From the NCBI RefSeq assembly GCF_001689125.2, contig NZ_CP015405.2, forward strand, positions 3,141,001 to 3,205,000: 64,000 bases of DNA, read 5' to 3'. Position 1 is the stretch's first letter. Each line of letters begins with the position of its first letter. This DNA is from Blautia pseudococcoides. Lineage in GTDB: Bacteria > Bacillota > Clostridia > Lachnospirales > Lachnospiraceae. The notes beneath the pieces were generated by a model that did no database searches, was not told the origin of the DNA, and worked only from the letters and a program-made list of their open reading frames with translations. Of this stretch, positions 18,331 through 25,161 are shown piece after piece. A program made the position numbers and the translations under genes.

Positions 18331-18681
18331 TTATTTTGCCGCCTCATTGTAGATCAGCGCCATCATTTCAAAATCTTCGTCCGTGTTGTTCTCCATGCTG
18401 TGGCTCTGTCCCGGTTCAATGACACATACATCCCCGGAATGCACCTCTGTGCGGCTGCCGTCATTGTCCACGAAAACCCCGGTTCCTTTCAGCACAAAAT
18501 AAGGTTCTGTATTGCCCACGTGCTGATGCATGCCGATGGAGCTGTGAGGCTTTAACACTACTTTTGCATATAGCTTTCCATGCCCGTAAAGCTCTTCCTC
18601 CTTCAGGATGTGATGGAATTCCACGGTTCCCTCTCCGCCCCGCACATTCTGCTGTGCCACTACATTTGTCTTTCTGACCAC
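18331..18681 (-). CDS. Small cupin-domain protein
   Basis: 116-residue single cupin (RmlC-like jelly roll). Metal-binding motif 1 reads PHSSIGMHQHVGNTEPYFVL (G(X)5HXH(X)nE) and motif 2 is IEPGQSHSMEN. Cupins of this kind bind a metal and act as small isomerases or ligand sensors; no function can be assigned. The start is GTG at 18681 (VVRKTNVVAQQ) with AAAGGGGATAG upstream. It lies 63 nt past the DUF554 gene on the same strand, so it may belong to the DarA-DUF554 transcription unit, and it has its own terminator. Confidence 0.8.
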   Translation of the reverse strand: MVRKTNVVAQQNVRGGEGTVEFHHILKEEELYGHGKLYAKVVLKPHSSIGMHQHVGNTEPYFVLKGTGVFVDNDGSRTEVHSGDVCVIEPGQSHSMENNTDEDFEMMALIYNEAAK

Positions 18682-18744
18682 GATGTCTATCCCCTTTCTT
18701 CTGCCGTATCCTGTCCCCCGGTAAAATGGGTATGGATCTTCTGT

Positions 18745-19422
18745 TTATAAAAATGATTTGATGATAAAGAACACTGCCGGAACCAGAAATGCCGGCAGCA
18801 TATTCATGGTTCTGAAATTCTTGATCCCCAAAATGCTGAGGCCGGAACTGAAGATCAGGATGCCTCCGATGATAGAGATCTCCGCCATGATCGCCGGACT
18901 CATAACCCCTGAAAGCAGCAGCGCCAGGCAGTAGAAAAATCCCTGCCAGAAAAATAAAACAATAGCAGCCAGCGCAATTCCCAATCCAAACGTGGACGCC
19001 AGCACAGAAGACGTCACAAAATCCAGCATGGCATTGGTAAACAGGTAAGTATTGTCCCCTTTCAAAGCACTCTCCATGGGCCCCAGAATAGACAGCGTGC
19101 CCACGCAGAACAGCAGTATGGCTGTGGAAAGCCCCTGTGCCAGGTTCCCATTGGAAAAGCCGGTGACAAACTTTTTAAACCTGTCCTCCAGATGTATCTT
19201 CTCTCCAAGAAGCCCGCCAAGAGCCAGACTCACAATAAACAGGACCGGGTACTCACTCTGGGGCATATACTTGACTATGGCATTGATCCCCAACGCAGTG
19301 GCTGCCAGCCCCATAGCCTGCATCATGATCTCCTGATGTTCTTCCCTGATTCCCTTTTTCAGTCTGCTGCCTATAAAACTCCCTGTCAAAATAGTTGCGC
19401 AGTTTACCAGTGTTCCTATCAT
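18745..19422 (-). CDS. DUF554 membrane protein
   Basis: 225-residue integral membrane protein of the DUF554 family (YdfK/YqgA). About six hydrophobic segments are visible; the N-terminus MIGTLVNCATILTGSFIGS and ALGGLLGEKIHLEDRFKKF are typical of the family. Its function is not known; transport has been suggested from its topology. It starts 15 nt after the darA-like gene and is probably co-transcribed with it. Confidence 0.88.
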   Translation of the reverse strand: MIGTLVNCATILTGSFIGSRLKKGIREEHQEIMMQAMGLAATALGINAIVKYMPQSEYPVLFIVSLALGGLLGEKIHLEDRFKKFVTGFSNGNLAQGLSTAILLFCVGTLSILGPMESALKGDNTYLFTNAMLDFVTSSVLASTFGLGIALAAIVLFFWQGFFYCLALLLSGVMSPAIMAEISIIGGILIFSSGLSILGIKNFRTMNMLPAFLVPAVFFIIKSFL

Positions 19423-19437
19423 CTCTTGTATCCGCCT

Positions 19438-19776
19438 TTACAGTTTCAGATATTGTTCCACATTCACGATAAATACGGTAGCCCCGCCCACATCAATAGT
19501 GACCGGCGGCGCGGAATATCCCAGTACCGGGCCTTTTGTTCCAGCCGAGTAGGTTGGGTTGATGAGCATCTCTTTTCTTCTGGAACACTCCTCCTTGATG
19601 ACCTGGAGCACCATTTCCACTTTGTCGTCCTCAGTACCTATCATCAGCGTGGCATTTCCTTTTCTCAAAAATCCGCCTGTACTGGCAAGCTTTGTCACAC
19701 TGATGCGTTCCTTATTCAGACGTTCTACCACGAATCCTTCATCTTCTTTGTGCACGATCGCAAATATCATTTTCAT
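19438..19776 (-). CDS. darA: PII-like cyclic-di-AMP receptor DarA/PstA
   Basis: 112-residue cytoplasmic protein of the cyclic-di-AMP receptor family (formerly DUF970, YaaQ), a trimer of PII-like fold that binds c-di-AMP. Conserved blocks are KLASTGGFLRKGNATLMIG and GGATVFIVNVEQY. I set the start at ATG 19776 (MKMIFAIVHKEDEGF) since GGAGGTGCTTCATT lies just before; the open frame upstream is high in Arg/Gly and lacks a ribosome site. In B. subtilis the gene sits elsewhere, next to tmk; here it leads DUF554. The partner through which it signals is unknown in the family. Confidence 0.93.
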   Translation of the reverse strand: MKMIFAIVHKEDEGFVVERLNKERISVTKLASTGGFLRKGNATLMIGTEDDKVEMVLQVIKEECSRRKEMLINPTYSAGTKGPVLGYSAPPVTIDVGGATVFIVNVEQYLKL

Positions 19777-19980
19777 AATGAAGCACCTCCTAATGCAGTG
19801 CTGCTCTCTGCCCGCCGCCCGGCCTCTTACGAAACCCCAGGCGCCTGAGGGCGTCTGACCAGCTTTTCGTCTATTATAGCATAAATTGAGCATAATGGTA
19901 AATTATTTTGTATAATTCTTCTTGCAATAAATCCCTTTCACAAAACATTCAAATTCCATTCACAATTCTTTTAATATTTC

Positions 19981-20099
19981 ACCACAGTTTCATCACATTT
20001 GTGGTTTAATATTAGATACATAGAAAGGTAATCACCTTTATATAAAAATTTTCTTTTTCATACGCCGGGCTTTTAAAAAGTCCGGCCCTCCTTTTTTTA
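19981..20099 (+). ncRNA. Candidate small RNA or stand-alone terminator
   Basis: In the 510-nt gap before the tRNA, three stacked hairpins are visible on the plus strand: 19981-19986 with 20000-20005; 20024-20029 with 20034-20039; and a long one, 20064-20086, with a T-run at 20092-20098. No open reading frame ends here, so the terminator serves a non-coding transcript or nothing. No good promoter was found. The rest of 19777-20237 shows no gene. Confidence 0.35.
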
Positions 20100-20237
20100 C
20101 CCCTATTCCCATATTCTCCGGTTCTTCCCCTGCCCTCCCTCTTTGATGATTTCCTTTTAGAAGACCGTTTACTACTGAACTGTTGCTTGTCAGCAAATTC
20201 TTCTGGAAAATTTTTTAAATTATTTCCCAAAAACATG

Positions 20238-20266
20238 TTGACATTTGGCGAAAGGTATAGTATATT
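20238..20266 (+). promoter_or_regulatory. Promoter of tRNA-Gly
   Basis: TTGACA at 20238-20243, 17-nt spacer, TATATT at 20261-20266, 20 nt before the mature tRNA. Confidence 0.8.
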
Positions 20267-20286
20267 ATGTCTTGTCGTTAAGACAT

Positions 20287-20359
20287 GCGCGAGTGGCTCA
20301 GTTGGTGGAGCGCGACCTTGCCAAGGTCGAGGCCGCGGGTTCGAGTCCCGTCTCGCGCT
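20287..20359 (+). tRNA. tRNA-Gly(GCC)
   Basis: A complete cloverleaf: 7-bp acceptor stem GCGCGAG (20287-20293) with CTCGCGC (20352-20358), D arm GCTCAGTTGGTGGAGC, anticodon arm CGACC-TTGCCAA-GGTCG with anticodon GCC, T arm GCGGG-TTCGAGT-CCCGT. Discriminator U73 is normal for bacterial tRNA-Gly. CCA is not encoded. It is a single gene with its own promoter and terminator. The DNA after it looks foreign, so the tRNA may have been an integration site. Confidence 0.97.
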
Positions 20360-20372
20360 CTATTTTTTTGTC

Positions 20373-20410
20373 AAAAGGACGGACATCTTTGAAAGATGCC
20401 CGTCCTTTTA
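20373..20410 (+). terminator. Terminator of tRNA-Gly
   Basis: A long, near-perfect inverted repeat of about 17 bp (20373-20410) begins just after the tRNA and T-run; the right arm ends in TTTT. Confidence 0.8.
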
Positions 20411-20735
20411 CGTTCTGCATTTTTCTATGCATAAACACTCCCCGCTTTTCTCACTAGCTCTTCCAGAAGTTCCTGCATTTTTCCAATCACAGGATGGCAG
20501 TTTTATAAACACAGAGGGCTGATGGATATCAAAGGTTCTGTTGTGGGACGAGGCCGCGAATACGGGCTAGGTGCTCCAGCTCGAAAAAATCTGCGCTGTT
20601 ATAAGGTCGGTCGCGCGAGTACAGTATTTGCTTATTTTACCAGGCCATGAGCCAGAGTAATGCCTTTTCCTCGGGGGCCGGGAACACTCCTCGATTAAGG
20701 AAATCTGGGAGGTACTGGGAAAAGAGACAATCTCC

Positions 20736-20921
20736 ATGTACACAGAGAGCCGGACGCGGGGCCTGCGCCCGTTCTTTTCCCCGAAGTATGACCTGAAAAA
20801 GCACCCGAACTATAAATACACGGCGGAGGCCGATAAGAAGCGCAACGCCTTCTATTTGGAAAAGCTGATAAGCACACTACGCCGGGAAATGGAGACGCAC
20901 CGCCATGAAAGCCGTTCTTGA
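20736..20921 (+). pseudogene. Unidentified remnant, mobile-element-like
   Basis: A 61-codon open stretch (SPKYDLKKHPNYKYTAEADK onward) in G+C-rich DNA unlike the neighbours. It is rich in Lys, Arg and Glu, lacks a ribosome site and is open upstream for some codons. I do not recognise the family. It overlaps the start of the next remnant in another frame, so the two may be one gene broken by a frameshift. The stretch 20411-20735 shows no gene. Confidence 0.35.
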
Positions 20922-21084
20922 CCGATACGCCGGATTTATCCGGGCGGCGGCGCGGGCGACCAGCCCCATGCTAAACGGCGCGAAGCTCCCCAAAATGGAT
21001 ACGCTCAAAGAGGAATGCCGCAAGCTGACGGCGGAGAAAAAGGAGCTCTACGCCGAGTACAGGGAGGTCCGGCGTAGTGTATAG
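20905..21084 (+). pseudogene. C-terminal fragment resembling a mobilisation relaxase
   Basis: A 59-residue frame, MKAVLDRYAGFIRAAARATS to EYREVRRSV, about 60% G+C. Its end (LTAEKKELYAEYREVRR) resembles the C-terminal tails of relaxases from clostridial conjugative or mobilisable elements; this is recalled similarity, not a search. No catalytic relaxase region is present, so it would be a decayed fragment. It supports the view that an element once sat next to the tRNA. Confidence 0.45.
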
Positions 21085-21134
21085 ACACTTGCACCGCCTG
21101 CCGTTTAGCGCGGCGCTATAAGTACACAAAATAA

Positions 21135-21686
21135 TTACGGATTGTAAAGTATCATATGCAAAAGTGCTGTCTCATTTCCAACGTTCCTATATGAATGCAC
21201 AGTATCAGCTCTAAACCGTATACTCTCACCTTTATTAACGGTAAAATGTTGACCATCTGCGTTAATTTCAATACACCCCGCAAATATTGTAATAAATTCC
21301 GTAGTTCCTTTTAGGTGAGACTCTGATTCCCAATAACTTTCCTCGTCTAATTCCAGATAGTAGACTGCAAATCTACGGTTTTCATCATCCGGAAAGATAG
21401 AATAGTTTTTGACCCTCCCCCCATCTTCTAGTAACGGTTGTAATTCATAAGTTTTTACAATTTCATAAGGACTTTTTGGACGAAGTGTTAGAGCGTCAAA
21501 AGGTACTTTCATACCATTTGAGAGTTTCCAGAGTGTAGATATAGTTGGATTTCCCTCCCCACGTTCTATCTGTGCAAGCATACTTTTACTGACACCACTT
21601 AATCTTGACAGTTCGTCCATGCTAAGTTTGTTTTCTTCGCGCAGCCTCCGAATGTTTTTAGCGATAATCAAATTCATAGGATCCAT
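21135..21686 (-). CDS. XRE-family regulator with C-terminal cupin domain
   Basis: 183-residue transcription factor. Residues about 5-65 form a helix-turn-helix of the XRE type (NIRRLREENKLSMDELSRLS, SKSMLAQIERGEGNPTISTL). Residues about 105-180 form a cupin effector domain (TTEFITIFAGCIEINADGQH, VNKGESIRFRADTVHSYRNV). Regulators of this design often control an adjacent transporter and sense an amino acid or related metabolite. It is divergent from the HD/LysE pair, sharing 131 nt of A+T-rich DNA with a phased direct repeat. It probably regulates them and itself. Lower G+C than the remnants upstream. Confidence 0.9.
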   Translation of the reverse strand: MDPMNLIIAKNIRRLREENKLSMDELSRLSGVSKSMLAQIERGEGNPTISTLWKLSNGMKVPFDALTLRPKSPYEIVKTYELQPLLEDGGRVKNYSIFPDDENRRFAVYYLELDEESYWESESHLKGTTEFITIFAGCIEINADGQHFTVNKGESIRFRADTVHSYRNVGNETALLHMILYNP

Positions 21687-21725
21687 AAAAATCTCTCCTC
21701 TCTATTGACAATATAATGCACAAGA

Positions 21726-21778
21726 TGTATTATTATATCGTAACAGTGCAATATATTATTCTTTTTGTACTATTATAT
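21726..21778. promoter_or_regulatory. Phased direct repeat, candidate operator
   Basis: TGTATTATTATAT (21726-21738) and TGTACTATTATAT (21766-21778) match at 12 of 13 positions and are exactly 40 bp apart, about four helical turns, between the divergent XRE-cupin and HD-LysE genes. Likely XRE sites, though A+T richness weakens the case. Confidence 0.4.
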
Positions 21779-21817
21779 AGTTTCCAATAAGGATTGTAAA
21801 GAGGAGAGTGATCAAAA

Positions 21818-22231
21818 ATGGTACCAAAACTTAATGAGGCACGTGAATTGCTAAGGAACTACGATCAGGGTGATTTCCATTTACTTCAAGGGGAAATTGT
21901 ATCTGGTATTATGGGGTATTTTTCACGTCAATTTGAGCCTGAAAATGAGGAATATTGGGCGGCTGCCGGAATGTTGCATGACATTGATCTTGAGCTTTAT
22001 CCAGAGGAACACTGTGCAAAATGTTATGAACTTTTGCGGGAACATGTTGTTGACGAACAGATGATCCATTCTATTGTAAGTCATGGCTATGGCCGGCTGG
22101 ATTGGGTAACGGTAAAACCGATGGTTCGCCCGTCAAAAAGCCTCTGTGACATGGACGTAGGTTCTATAAAAAAGAAATTCAAGAAAAAAGAGTTTGCCGC
22201 CGGGTGTTGTGGCGAGGATATATTGTGCTGA
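21818..22231 (+). CDS. HD-domain protein, shortened
   Basis: 137-residue protein of the HD/HDIG hydrolase family that usually runs to about 185-195 residues. The metal-binding HD pair is in AAGMLHDIDLELYPEEH, and SHGYG supplies a further histidine. After that the family normally has a block of about 35 residues with a second Asp before (A)xxRPSKS; here the text passes directly from RLDWVTVKPM to VRPSKSLCDMD. The end also stops early (FAAGCCGEDILC). The frame is open, but an in-frame deletion plus early stop suggests an inactive or decaying enzyme. ATG 21818 follows AAGAGGAGAGTG. It is the first gene of a pair with lysE. Confidence 0.7.
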   Translation: MVPKLNEARELLRNYDQGDFHLLQGEIVSGIMGYFSRQFEPENEEYWAAAGMLHDIDLELYPEEHCAKCYELLREHVVDEQMIHSIVSHGYGRLDWVTVKPMVRPSKSLCDMDVGSIKKKFKKKEFAAGCCGEDILC

Positions 22232-22305
22232 TTATTTTTATCAGCGGCTATCTATCATTTTTCAAATAGAAACCTTCCACTTTATGGAGGTATAGGAGGC
22301 CCAAA

Positions 22306-22887
22306 TTGTTTTATTTATCCGATTTTCTGATTTATTGTTTTATTACGGCATATACACCCGGAGCTAACAATTTACTATCTATGAGTAATGCAATACGGCT
22401 TGGTTTTCGCCGCAGTTTCCGTTTTAATCTTGGAATACTCGCTGGATTTACTATTGTCATGACGGTTTGTTCAATTTTCAGTACAACACTTTTTACCATG
22501 CTCCCGAAGGTAAAGATTATTATGCAGGTCTTAGGGGCTGTCTATATGCTTTATCTTGCGTGGAAAGTCTGGAAGAGTTCTATTGATCCGAGTGCTGACA
22601 GCGGTAATGCGGCTAGTTTTCTTTCCGGTATGGTATTGCAGTTTGCCAATCCGAAAATTTACATTTATGCAATTACTGCTATGACGCTTTATATTTTGCC
22701 CGTTTATCACTCCTTTGGGGCTATCGCTGGGTTTACAATTCTTTTGGCACTGATAGGGGCCTCTGGTTCTTTTGTGTGGGCGCTGTTTGGTTGGTTTTTT
22801 TGCAAGTATCTTTCCAAACATACGAAAAGTGTTAATTTTATTATGGCGCTGCTACTTGTCTATTGCGCTATTGCATTATTTCTATAA
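22306..22887 (+). CDS. LysE/RhtB-family amino-acid exporter
   Basis: 193-residue membrane protein with six hydrophobic segments, family LysE (PF01810). It shows the N-terminal family motif ITAYTPGANNLLSMSNAIRLG, a variant of GPxNLxxxxxGxxxG, and QFANPKIYIYAITAM. The family exports amino acids or related metabolites. The start is TTG at 22306: AGGAGG lies at 22294-22299, six nt away, and there is no ATG nearby. It follows the HD gene by 74 nt and is probably under the divergent XRE-cupin regulator. Substrate unknown. Confidence 0.88.
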   Translation: MFYLSDFLIYCFITAYTPGANNLLSMSNAIRLGFRRSFRFNLGILAGFTIVMTVCSIFSTTLFTMLPKVKIIMQVLGAVYMLYLAWKVWKSSIDPSADSGNAASFLSGMVLQFANPKIYIYAITAMTLYILPVYHSFGAIAGFTILLALIGASGSFVWALFGWFFCKYLSKHTKSVNFIMALLLVYCAIALFL

Positions 22888-23131
22888 CCAAAATAGCAAG
22901 TGTAATAGTCGAATCCTGTCATTTATGCGCTCGTCTGGCTCTGTGCCGTTGGGGCGCTTTTCTTTTCCTACGGTTCAACTTCGAGCCGACTTGGCCTGGG
23001 GTTCTTATCAGGCAGGAACGGCCCCGGTGCCGATGCATTCCATCTCACGGGATTCCGCCCTCTGGGTCCAAGAGCCGTCTCTTTACACAATATACCGCTG
23101 TATGCCTAATTGTCCATCATAAAAAACAGAA
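22888..23131. other. Non-coding stretch with foreign-looking composition
   Basis: Between lysE and the nitroreductase terminator. The part 22925-23090 is markedly richer in G+C than lysE. At 22909-22920 TCGAATCCTGTC resembles the T-loop segment TCGAGTCCCGTC of the tRNA-Gly gene (10 of 12). No gene or known repeat was recognised; open frames here have no ribosome site and no family features. Confidence 0.3.
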
Positions 23132-23158
23132 AAGGACATGATCCTTGATCACGTCCTT
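23132..23158 (-). terminator. Terminator of nitroreductase, overlapping its stop codon
   Basis: Inverted repeat 23132-23143 with 23147-23158 (one mismatch) and TTCTGTTTTTT after it on the minus strand. The right arm contains the last codons and stop of the nitroreductase gene. Confidence 0.8.
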
Positions 23159-23913
23159 AAAATAGCACTCAATATATACTGGCTGTTCGGGAAATTCTTA
23201 TGCGTAATATCCTCCAGACGGATCAAATCCACGTCCAGCCACAATTCTTCAGCAACGATCATAAGATGAGAAAACATGATACCAAAATTAAATTCCTCAT
23301 ATTTGCCCAGGTGGTTCATATTATGCTTCTTGGCAAATACATGGATTCTGTTATCGTAAACCACAAACCGCCATGGCTGACTGTTCAAACTAGACGGCGC
23401 CAGGCGCGCGGAATCCAGAAGCTGCTTCATCCACTGCCTGGGAACCTCCTTGTACACACAGAGGTCCTGCAGGTCCATCCGCTTGGCCTCCACGGCCTTT
23501 CTGGTATGGCTGCCCCGGCTGTATCCAAACGCCATAAGGATCACAAATTTCAGATTCCCCTTGTGCGGATTCCCTGCCTTTGGCTTCACACCGCTAAAGA
23601 AACAGGTTCCCAGACCTTTGGCACACATAAAGAGCGCTAGCTGCTCCATAATATAACCCGCGTTCATCATGGCGCGGTCTTTCTCCTCTGAGTAAAAGGC
23701 AATATAGTATGGAGCCTTCACCCCCAGAAGATGTATTCTTTTATTTTGTCCCTTAGTATTATCTATAATAGAAATCTCCGTATGGATACCGGGATTTAAC
23801 CCTTCAATCTGGCTGTAATACTCTTTGATCTCACTCAGCAGAGCAGCCTTCACCGGCTCCATCTCATAGCTTCGGACTGATTTCCTTGAAAATATCGCTT
23901 CGTATAAGTTCAT
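23149..23913 (-). CDS. Nitroreductase-family flavoprotein
   Basis: 254-residue protein of the nitroreductase-like fold (TM1586-type, PF14512). Residues SRKSVRSYEMEPV give the usual N-terminal FMN-phosphate arginines. AGYIMEQLALFMCAKGLGTC and LDSARLAPSSLNSQPWRFVV give the second flavin-binding half. Such enzymes reduce nitro-aromatics, flavins or quinones with NAD(P)H; the physiological substrate cannot be told. ATG 23913 (MNLYEAIFSRK) has AAAAGGTGAGAGT before it; the upstream extension is not supported. It is a single gene. Its last codons form part of its own terminator stem. Confidence 0.85.
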   Translation of the reverse strand: MNLYEAIFSRKSVRSYEMEPVKAALLSEIKEYYSQIEGLNPGIHTEISIIDNTKGQNKRIHLLGVKAPYYIAFYSEEKDRAMMNAGYIMEQLALFMCAKGLGTCFFSGVKPKAGNPHKGNLKFVILMAFGYSRGSHTRKAVEAKRMDLQDLCVYKEVPRQWMKQLLDSARLAPSSLNSQPWRFVVYDNRIHVFAKKHNMNHLGKYEEFNFGIMFSHLMIVAEELWLDVDLIRLEDITHKNFPNSQYILSAILRT

Positions 23914-24021
23914 ACTCTCACCTTTTAATTTTTCCGTAACAATATTGTAACATATAATTTGGGAATTGCAATGCCTAAATAGAGTGTTTTTCAAATTCTT
24001 TTGTATTTTTTTTAAAACCTA

Positions 24022-24050
24022 TTGACAATGGCCCTTCAAACGCGTATTAT
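24022..24050 (+). promoter_or_regulatory. Promoter of the GntR-ABC operon
   Basis: TTGACA at 24022-24027, 17-nt spacer, TATTAT at 24045-24050. Confidence 0.8.
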
Positions 24051-24070
24051 TGTATTAATCAATTAGTACA
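24051..24070. promoter_or_regulatory. Palindromic operator, probable YtrA-type GntR site
   Basis: A 20-bp near-perfect palindrome, TGTATTAATC-AATTAGTACA, begins right after the -10 box and covers the transcription start. YtrA-like regulators bind such sites to repress their own operon. Bound protein would block initiation. Confidence 0.65.
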
Positions 24071-24094
24071 GTAATACAGGAGGTGTTACATTAT

Positions 24095-24466
24095 ATGTCG
24101 TGGAAACTAAATCCAGATCGGCCAGTCTATGTACAACTGATCGAACGTATCACAACGGATATCATCGCCGGCATCTACCCGCCGGGGAGTAAACTTCCAT
24201 CTGTGCGGGATCTGGCACAGACCGCTGGTGTGAATCCCAACACAATGCAGAAAGCCTTGTCAGAGATGGAACGTACCAATCTGGTATACAGCCAGAGAAC
24301 CAGCGGAAGATTCATTACGGAGGACCTTAGTATGATAGATGATCTGAAAACAGAACTAGCTTCTGAACAAATCAAAGAGTTTCTTGAAAAAATGGAAAAA
24401 ATAGGCCTGTCTAAAGAGGACATTATAGGGCTGATCCAAAAAGTGAGCGAGGAGGAGAAAAAATGA
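24095..24466 (+). CDS. GntR-family regulator, YtrA subfamily
   Basis: 123-residue repressor consisting of a winged helix (residues 10-75: RPVYVQLIERITTDIIAGIY, SKLPSVRDLAQTAGVNPNTM) and a short C-terminal helical dimerisation tail, the YtrA layout without a ligand-binding domain. YtrA-type proteins control ABC exporters that respond to cell-wall antibiotics or stress. It leads an operon whose next two genes are an ABC ATPase and a permease; its stop overlaps the ATPase start (ATGA). ATG 24095 follows AGGAGG at 24078-24083. The palindrome at 24051-24070 is its probable operator. Confidence 0.93.
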   Translation: MSWKLNPDRPVYVQLIERITTDIIAGIYPPGSKLPSVRDLAQTAGVNPNTMQKALSEMERTNLVYSQRTSGRFITEDLSMIDDLKTELASEQIKEFLEKMEKIGLSKEDIIGLIQKVSEEEKK

Positions 24467-25161
24467 GTACGATTTTAGATTGCCGGGGCCTGACAAAACG
24501 TTACGGCAATAAACTGGCACTCGACCACATCGACTTATCACTGGAGCGTGGTAAAATTATCGGTCTGCTGGGCCCTAACGGAAGCGGCAAGACCACATTG
24601 ATCAAACTGCTGAACGGCCTTCTGGTTCCCACGGAAGGCGAAATCTTTATTGACGGCAAGGCACCTGGTGTGGAGACAAAGAAAATAGTATCCTATCTTC
24701 CGGAACGCACCTATCTGAACCGTTGGATGAAGGTCTCAGATTTAATATCCTATTTCTGTGACTTTTATGCAGATTTCGACAGGTCCCGGGCTTATGACAT
24801 GCTGCAGAAGCTGAATATCAATCCTAATGACCGTTTAAGCACCATGTCCAAAGGTACCAAGGAAAAAGTACAGCTCATACTGGTCATGAGCCGCAGAGCC
24901 AGCCTGTACTGCCTGGATGAACCCATAGCAGGTGTGGACCCGGCGGCAAGGGATTATATCCTTTCTACCATTATCAACAACTACGATGAAAATGCAACTA
25001 TCCTTATTTCCACCCATTTGATTTCCGATGTGGAAAACATACTGGATGACGTGATCTTTATTCAGAACGGCCATATCCGTATGCAGGACAGTGTGGACAA
25101 TATCCGCCAGGCAAAAGGCATTTCTGTGGATAGTCTGTTCCGGGAGGTGTTCAAATGTTAA
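24463..25161 (+). CDS. ABC exporter ATP-binding protein
   Basis: 232-residue ATPase: Walker A GLLGPNGSGKTTLIKLL (about 34-50), Walker B LYCLDEPIAGVDP, H-loop ISTHLI. The signature motif is LSTMSKGTKEKVQL, lacking the normal LSGGQ but typical of the YtrB/BcrA-like exporter branch. It works with the permease encoded just downstream, whose start overlaps its end by 7 nt. The complex is probably an efflux or bacitracin/lantibiotic-defence type transporter, inferred from the YtrA-type regulator and from order. Confidence 0.92.
   Translation: MSTILDCRGLTKRYGNKLALDHIDLSLERGKIIGLLGPNGSGKTTLIKLLNGLLVPTEGEIFIDGKAPGVETKKIVSYLPERTYLNRWMKVSDLISYFCDFYADFDRSRAYDMLQKLNINPNDRLSTMSKGTKEKVQLILVMSRRASLYCLDEPIAGVDPAARDYILSTIINNYDENATILISTHLISDVENILDDVIFIQNGHIRMQDSVDNIRQAKGISVDSLFREVFKC

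Noticed and set aside
22772..23141. Two overlapping plus-strand open frames after lysE
   Set aside because: They overlap lysE or lack a ribosome site, and their text shows no domain; the composition is better explained as residual non-coding DNA.
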